In this document: positions 60,458-64,000 of the stretch, piece by piece
Position numbering within the stretch: the first letter of the stretch is position 1
Layout: each line of letters opens with the position of its first letter
Assembly: GCA_038251315.1 (NCBI GenBank)
Contig: JBBSBK010000002.1
Location: forward strand, 13,776-77,775
DNA from: JBBKXP01 sp038251315
GTDB taxonomy: Bacteria; Pseudomonadota; Alphaproteobacteria; Rhodobacterales; Rhodobacteraceae
Length of the DNA: 64,000 nt
Direction of reading: 5' to 3'
Made by a program: the position numbers and the translations under genes
The notes under the pieces: model-generated
The model's database searches: none
Told to the model about the DNA's origin: nothing
Seen by the model: only the letters and a program-made list of their open reading frames with translations

Positions 60458-60822
60458 GGCAGCGCCAGTTCGCGCACCACTGCAACGACCTCGGCATTGG
60501 AAAATGGTTTGGTCATGAACCGTGTCGCCCCCAACCGCTCGGCCATTTCGCGGTCGCGAGTCTGGCCGCGGGCGGTCAGCATCAGCACCGGCAGGGCCGC
60601 GATAGCCGGATCGGCGCGCAGCTCGCGCAGGATGTCGAACCCGCTCTTGCCGGGCAGCATGACGTCGAGGATGACCAGATCGGGGGGAAGCGCGCGGACC
60701 CGCGCCAGTGCAGTCAGCCCGTCGGCATGGGTATGCACCGTCCAGCCGTCGCGGCTCAGGATGAAACTGAGGGCCTCGATGATGTTGGGTTCGTCCTCGA
60801 TGACCAGCACCCGCCTGCCCAT
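60454..60822 (-). CDS. Single-domain response regulator of the symporter-kinase operon
   Basis: This 122-aa CheY-like receiver has the acidic pair ED at 10-11, phospho-acceptor Asp53 in VILDVMLPGKSG, Thr in MLTARGQ and Lys in MTKPFS. It has no output domain. First gene of the operon with the small membrane protein and the symporter-kinase, its obvious phosphodonor. The 118-nt gap upstream separates it from the XRE gene on the same strand. Confidence 0.9.
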   Translation of the reverse strand: MGRRVLVIEDEPNIIEALSFILSRDGWTVHTHADGLTALARVRALPPDLVILDVMLPGKSGFDILRELRADPAIAALPVLMLTARGQTRDREMAERLGATRFMTKPFSNAEVVAVVRELALP

Positions 60823-60940
60823 GACGACCCCTCCCCAGGTGTTGTACAGGAGCGACTATCGCGCCAACGGCGCGCTCTGTCAAAGCTCGGCGAACCCGCG
60901 ATAGCGGCAGGTGTGCTTTGCGAACACTCTGGGGGAGTTG

Positions 60941-62260
60941 TTACGGAAAAGTGAATGCGGCGGAGGCAGTCGGACTGGCACCCGACAGAATCGATGGTTC
61001 GCGCCGGGCAGTGCAATCGGCGCGTGGACAGACCCGGCAGCCAGGACCGACAGGCAGCGGCGGCGCGGTTTCGGTACCAAGATCCGGGTCGGCGACCAGC
61101 AACATCGTGGCGCGAATCAGCGGCGATGCGTCGAAGCTGGCGGGTCCACAGGTTTCGGTGACGGCAAAGACGCGAAACCTCTGACCGCCGGGCATGACAA
61201 CGTCACGACGCATCGGCAGCAACGGCGCGACCAGCGCCTGAAACACCGGCCAGAGTGGACAGGCTCCGGTATTGGGCAGGGCGACGCCCGCGACCGGGCG
61301 CTGAAATCGCAGCGCCCCCGCCCCGTCAATCACAACCAAGCCACAAACCGGCAGCCCCGGCCCTGTTGGCAGCGTCGCCAAACGCCGCAGCATCGCGGCC
61401 AATCCGACTCCGAGGTCCGCCGCCAGCGCCGCCGGTTCCCAGCAGAGCCGTGCCCCCGCCGCGAGCAGGCGGCCCAGTGGCATCGCCAGCGCATCGGAAC
61501 GGTAATCGGCCAGCAGTTCGCTTAATACTTGACCAAAAGCACCACCGGGATCACCCATCGCCGCAAGCTGCACCGCGACTGTCGTTCCCTTCTCGAGCAG
61601 CGGCAGATGCCAGCCGGCCGCACCCAGCGCCCGCAGCGCCGCATCCAGCGGGTCCAGTGGGGCGACGGCGGCGTCCCCTGGCGCCTCGAGATACTGGATC
61701 AGGGCTTGCGAACTGTCGGTCAGCCGTTGCGCGTCACCGTGGATATTGTGGTGAAACCGGCGTTGCCAATCGGCATCGACCAGGTCCGCCCCGACCAGAA
61801 TCCCTGCCGTCGCCCGGATCGAGGTAACGGCGGAAATCACGGCGTGCAACGCGGCCGCCAGCCCCGGATCGTGGGTCAGCCGATCGCCCAGCGCCCGCAC
61901 GCGGGCCCGCAACGCCGCGACCTCGGTGGCTTGGGCAATGATCAGCCCGGCCCACCCGGGAAAACGGCTGGCGAACTCTTCGATCCGGTCACCCTCGGCC
62001 TCACTGGGCGTCTGTGCCGCAGCCGCTGCAAGATCGGCCAACAGGACATCGGCGACCCCTCCGACAAGACCAGCCGGATCGACATCGAGAACCCGCGCCA
62101 GATCGTTCAGCAATTTGCCTGCGATCGACCGGCGGTCATGTTCAATCAGGTTCAGGTAGGACGGCGAAATGCCGGCCCGCGCGGCCAGATCGACCTGCCG
62201 GACCCCCAGGTCGAGACGTCGTGCGCGGATCCGGCCACCCGTCAATTGCCGCTGCAGCAT
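60941..62260 (-). CDS. XRE-family regulator with DUF2083 domain (short-chain fatty acyl type)
   Basis: From ATG 62260 this is a 439-aa protein. Residues about 8-62 are an XRE helix-turn-helix (RIRARRLDLGVRQVDLAARA). The C-terminus carries DUF2083 with the signature GCRVCPRADCTARREP near 408-423, whose three Cys may bind metal. Related regulators (RamB, PrpC-type, ScfR) control glyoxylate/propionate and short-chain acyl metabolism. A 14-bp palindrome 43 nt upstream of the start may be its own operator. Divergent from a substrate-binding-protein gene. Confidence 0.85.
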   Translation of the reverse strand: MLQRQLTGGRIRARRLDLGVRQVDLAARAGISPSYLNLIEHDRRSIAGKLLNDLARVLDVDPAGLVGGVADVLLADLAAAAAQTPSEAEGDRIEEFASRFPGWAGLIIAQATEVAALRARVRALGDRLTHDPGLAAALHAVISAVTSIRATAGILVGADLVDADWQRRFHHNIHGDAQRLTDSSQALIQYLEAPGDAAVAPLDPLDAALRALGAAGWHLPLLEKGTTVAVQLAAMGDPGGAFGQVLSELLADYRSDALAMPLGRLLAAGARLCWEPAALAADLGVGLAAMLRRLATLPTGPGLPVCGLVVIDGAGALRFQRPVAGVALPNTGACPLWPVFQALVAPLLPMRRDVVMPGGQRFRVFAVTETCGPASFDASPLIRATMLLVADPDLGTETAPPLPVGPGCRVCPRADCTARREPSILSGASPTASAAFTFP

Positions 62261-62302
62261 GTCGAATCCTTCTGCTTTTTCATGGGCTTTCTGCACCTGC
62301 CT

Positions 62303-62316
62303 GAAAATTAATTTTC
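62303..62316. promoter_or_regulatory. 14-bp palindrome, putative operator of the XRE regulator
   Basis: GAAAATTAATTTTC is a perfect 14-bp palindrome in the divergent spacer between the XRE gene and the binding-protein gene, in a short AT-rich island. Its placement suits autoregulation or control of the transporter by the XRE protein. Confidence 0.5.
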
Positions 62317-62482
62317 ACTTTAGCTCAAGTATTTGTTCAAGTCTTTACAAAAATCCCCAATCGGCTGAGCGGCTTGTTGCGCAATTTGCCCTGCTTCCCT
62401 GATACTCGACCCAGCATTCACAAAATGCACATCGCGCCGGGCGAGGAGGCCCACGCGGTGTTTCACGATAGGGAGGATAACC

Positions 62483-63847
62483 ATGTCCAAATCCAACTTC
62501 ACCCGCCGTGGGGTATTGAAGACCAGCGCGATCGGTGGCGCTGGTTTGATGTTGCCCACTTACCTGCGGGCGGACAGCCACACCGGCTTTACCAATGCGC
62601 CGCAGGGAGACACCGTCACGCTGGGCTTCAACGTGCCGCAGACCGGTCCTTATGCCGACGAAGGCGCGGACGAACTGCGCGCCTTCGAACTGGCCGTCGA
62701 ACACCTGAACGGCGAAGGCGACGGCGGCATGATGTCGACGTTCTCGTCAAAGACGCTGGATGGCACCGGCATCCTTGGCAAGCGTGTCGCCTATGTGACC
62801 GGCGACACCCAGACCAAATCGGACGCTGCCCGCGCATCGGCGCAGTCGATGATCCAGAAGGACGGCGCGATCATGATTTCGGGCGGTTCGTCGTCCGGTG
62901 TCGCGGTGGCCGTGCAGGGCCTCTGCCAGGAGGCCGGGATCATCTTCATGGCCGGTCTGACCCATTCCAACGACACCACCGGCAAAGACAGAAAGGCGAA
63001 CGGTTTCCGCCACTTCTTCAACGCCTACATGTCGGCAGCCGCCCTCGCGCCCGTGCTTGAAAAACTTTACGGTGCCGATCGGAAGGCCTACCACCTGACC
63101 GCCGACTACACCTGGGGCTGGACCCAGCAGGAATCGATCGCCGCAGCGACCGAAGCATTGGGCTGGACCACCGTCAACAACGTCCTGACCCCGCTGGCCG
63201 AAACCGACTTTTCATCCTATATCGCGCCGGTCCTGAATTCGGGGGCAGATGTTCTGGTCCTGAACCACTACGGCGGGAACATGGTCAACTCGCTGACCCA
63301 GGCCGTGCAGTTCGGTCTGCGTGACAAGCAGGTCAACGGCAAGCAGTTCGAGATCGTCGTGCCGCTTTACTCCGAGCTGATGGCCAAAGGTGCCGGCGCC
63401 AATATCAAGGGCATCGTCGGATCGCAGAACTGGGATTGGAAGCTTCAGGATCACAGCGGCGACAAGTATATGGGCACCAATGCCCTTGTGCAGTCGTTTG
63501 GGGCCAAATACGGCTTTCCGCCCAGCCAGGCGGCACAAACCTGCTATGCCCAGACGCTGCTTTATGCAGATGCGGTGAACCGCGCCGGGTCATTCAACCC
63601 CTGCGCCGTCGGCGAAGCCCTGCAGGGCTTCGAATTCGACGGGTTGGGCAACGGGCCGACGCTTTACCGGGCGGCGGATCACCAGTGCTTCAAGGACGTG
63701 CTTGTCGTGCGCGGGGCAGAAAATCCCGAGGACGAGTTCCATCTGGTTGAGATCGTCGAGGTCACGCCGGTCGAGCAGGTCACCTATCCGGAAGACCACC
63801 CGATGTTCGCCGGTGGCGATCTGGGGCAGTGCAACCCCGGCGCGTAA
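62483..63847 (+). CDS. Branched-chain-amino-acid-type ABC transporter substrate-binding protein
   Basis: This 454-aa exported protein has a twin-arginine-like signal (FTRRGVLKTSAIGGAGLMLP, about 6-25) and a Peripla_BP_6/LivJ-type fold: VTLGFNVPQTGPYADEGADE near 44-63 and repeated GGSSSGVAV, VLVLNHYGGNM segments. The group includes receptors for branched-chain amino acids, urea and amides; the ligand is not evident. It has GGGAGGATA upstream of its ATG. A permease gene begins 112 nt later, so this is the first gene of a transporter operon that runs out of the window. Confidence 0.87.
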   Translation: MSKSNFTRRGVLKTSAIGGAGLMLPTYLRADSHTGFTNAPQGDTVTLGFNVPQTGPYADEGADELRAFELAVEHLNGEGDGGMMSTFSSKTLDGTGILGKRVAYVTGDTQTKSDAARASAQSMIQKDGAIMISGGSSSGVAVAVQGLCQEAGIIFMAGLTHSNDTTGKDRKANGFRHFFNAYMSAAALAPVLEKLYGADRKAYHLTADYTWGWTQQESIAAATEALGWTTVNNVLTPLAETDFSSYIAPVLNSGADVLVLNHYGGNMVNSLTQAVQFGLRDKQVNGKQFEIVVPLYSELMAKGAGANIKGIVGSQNWDWKLQDHSGDKYMGTNALVQSFGAKYGFPPSQAAQTCYAQTLLYADAVNRAGSFNPCAVGEALQGFEFDGLGNGPTLYRAADHQCFKDVLVVRGAENPEDEFHLVEIVEVTPVEQVTYPEDHPMFAGGDLGQCNPGA

Positions 63848-63861
63848 AGCGTTCTGATAAC

Positions 63862-63901
63862 GGCGGAGGCCAAATTCCTGCAACGAATTTTGGCCTCCGC
63901 C
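63862..63901 (+). promoter_or_regulatory. Long hairpin between binding-protein and permease genes
   Basis: A 13-bp stem (GGCGGAGGCCAAA at 63862-63874 with 63889-63901) encloses a 14-nt loop, 14 nt past the binding-protein stop. No U-tract follows. In transporter operons such structures protect the 3' end of the abundant binding-protein mRNA or partly terminate transcription, so that less permease is made. Confidence 0.6.
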
Positions 63902-63959
63902 CCTCAAACACTCTATGACCTGTTGACCACCCCGATTTTCCCAATCTGAAAGCGCGGTC

Positions 63960-64000
63960 ATGGACGCCATCATCCTGCAAATCCTGAATGGCCTGGACAA
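63960..64000 (+). CDS. LivH-type ABC permease, first codons only
   Basis: The last 41 bases encode MDAIILQILNGLD and stop at the window edge. This is a typical opening of LivH/UrtB-family permeases, and the position after a LivJ-type binding protein supports it. Nothing further can be read. Confidence 0.7.
   Translation, partial: MDAIILQILNGLD

Noticed and set aside
60859..60873. GCGCC-AAC-GGCGC hairpin between the XRE gene and the receiver as a terminator
   Set aside because: Five base pairs, no T-run; too weak and common in a GC-rich genome.

Overview
The window looks like a chromosomal stretch from an alphaproteobacterium of the Rhodobacteraceae (Roseobacter-type). The reasons are the high-GC, densely packed genes, the pst-phoU-phoB order, the rpsB-tsf pair, a GapR (DUF2312) gene, Mg-type HemB, several dimethylglycine-dehydrogenase-like FAD/GcvT proteins, a short-chain-fatty-acyl-type XRE regulator and a lone divergent FliM-like gene. 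Nothing in the sequence fixes the genus.

Layout. 1-2.5 kb: phosphate uptake and its control (pstA end, pstB, phoU, phoB). 2.5-7.1 kb: a creatinase/ectoine-hydrolase-like M24 protein converging on an FAD/GcvT oxidoreductase, then a solo LuxR regulator. 7.4-9.3 kb: tsf and rpsB. 9.3-15.5 kb: HupE-like and DUF4198 genes in divergent orientation, pseudouridine catabolism (psuK-psuG), a DUF502 membrane protein, a LysE-type exporter and 3-hydroxybutyrate dehydrogenase. 15.6-15.75 kb: a well-formed promoter and terminator with no coding sequence between them, which I read as a small RNA gene. 15.8-30.8 kb: a YejA-like peptide-binding protein, aldo/keto reductase, CsbD-like protein, acyl-CoA ligase, FrnE-like DsbA, Bcr-type MFS pump, mfd, hemB, a SYLF lipoprotein and a second FAD/GcvT oxidoreductase. 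30.9-33.3 kb: a large RTX protein ending in a Hint domain.

33.7-46.3 kb is accessory and scarred. It holds an integrase fragment, an IS3 remnant, and a signalling block at 38.3-42.5 kb with a complete LuxI-type synthase beside a six-helix-type membrane histidine kinase, a REC plus degenerate GGDEF regulator, an Hpt protein and a single-domain receiver. Next comes a wrecked prophage (terminase pieces, DUF2190, two broken IS66 copies, an internally deleted P4-type integrase with phased putative arm sites) lodged at tRNA-Thr(TGT).

46.3-49.7 kb is a tight three-gene cluster of unknown function (membrane protein, P-loop NTPase, membrane-anchored protein) just past that tRNA. 49.8-64 kb returns to core-like content: an iron-type permease, gapR, an enoyl-CoA hydratase that has lost the dehydrogenase Rossmann domain, a persulfide/sulfur cluster with a broken YeeE/YedE gene, FliM-like, a symporter-histidine kinase operon with its receiver, an XRE regulator and the start of a branched-chain-amino-acid-type ABC transporter.

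The best candidates for something new are the LuxI-phosphorelay cluster, the orphan small RNA and the P-loop/membrane trio. Start sites were chosen from Shine-Dalgarno spacing and family length. All family calls come from reading motifs, not from searches.
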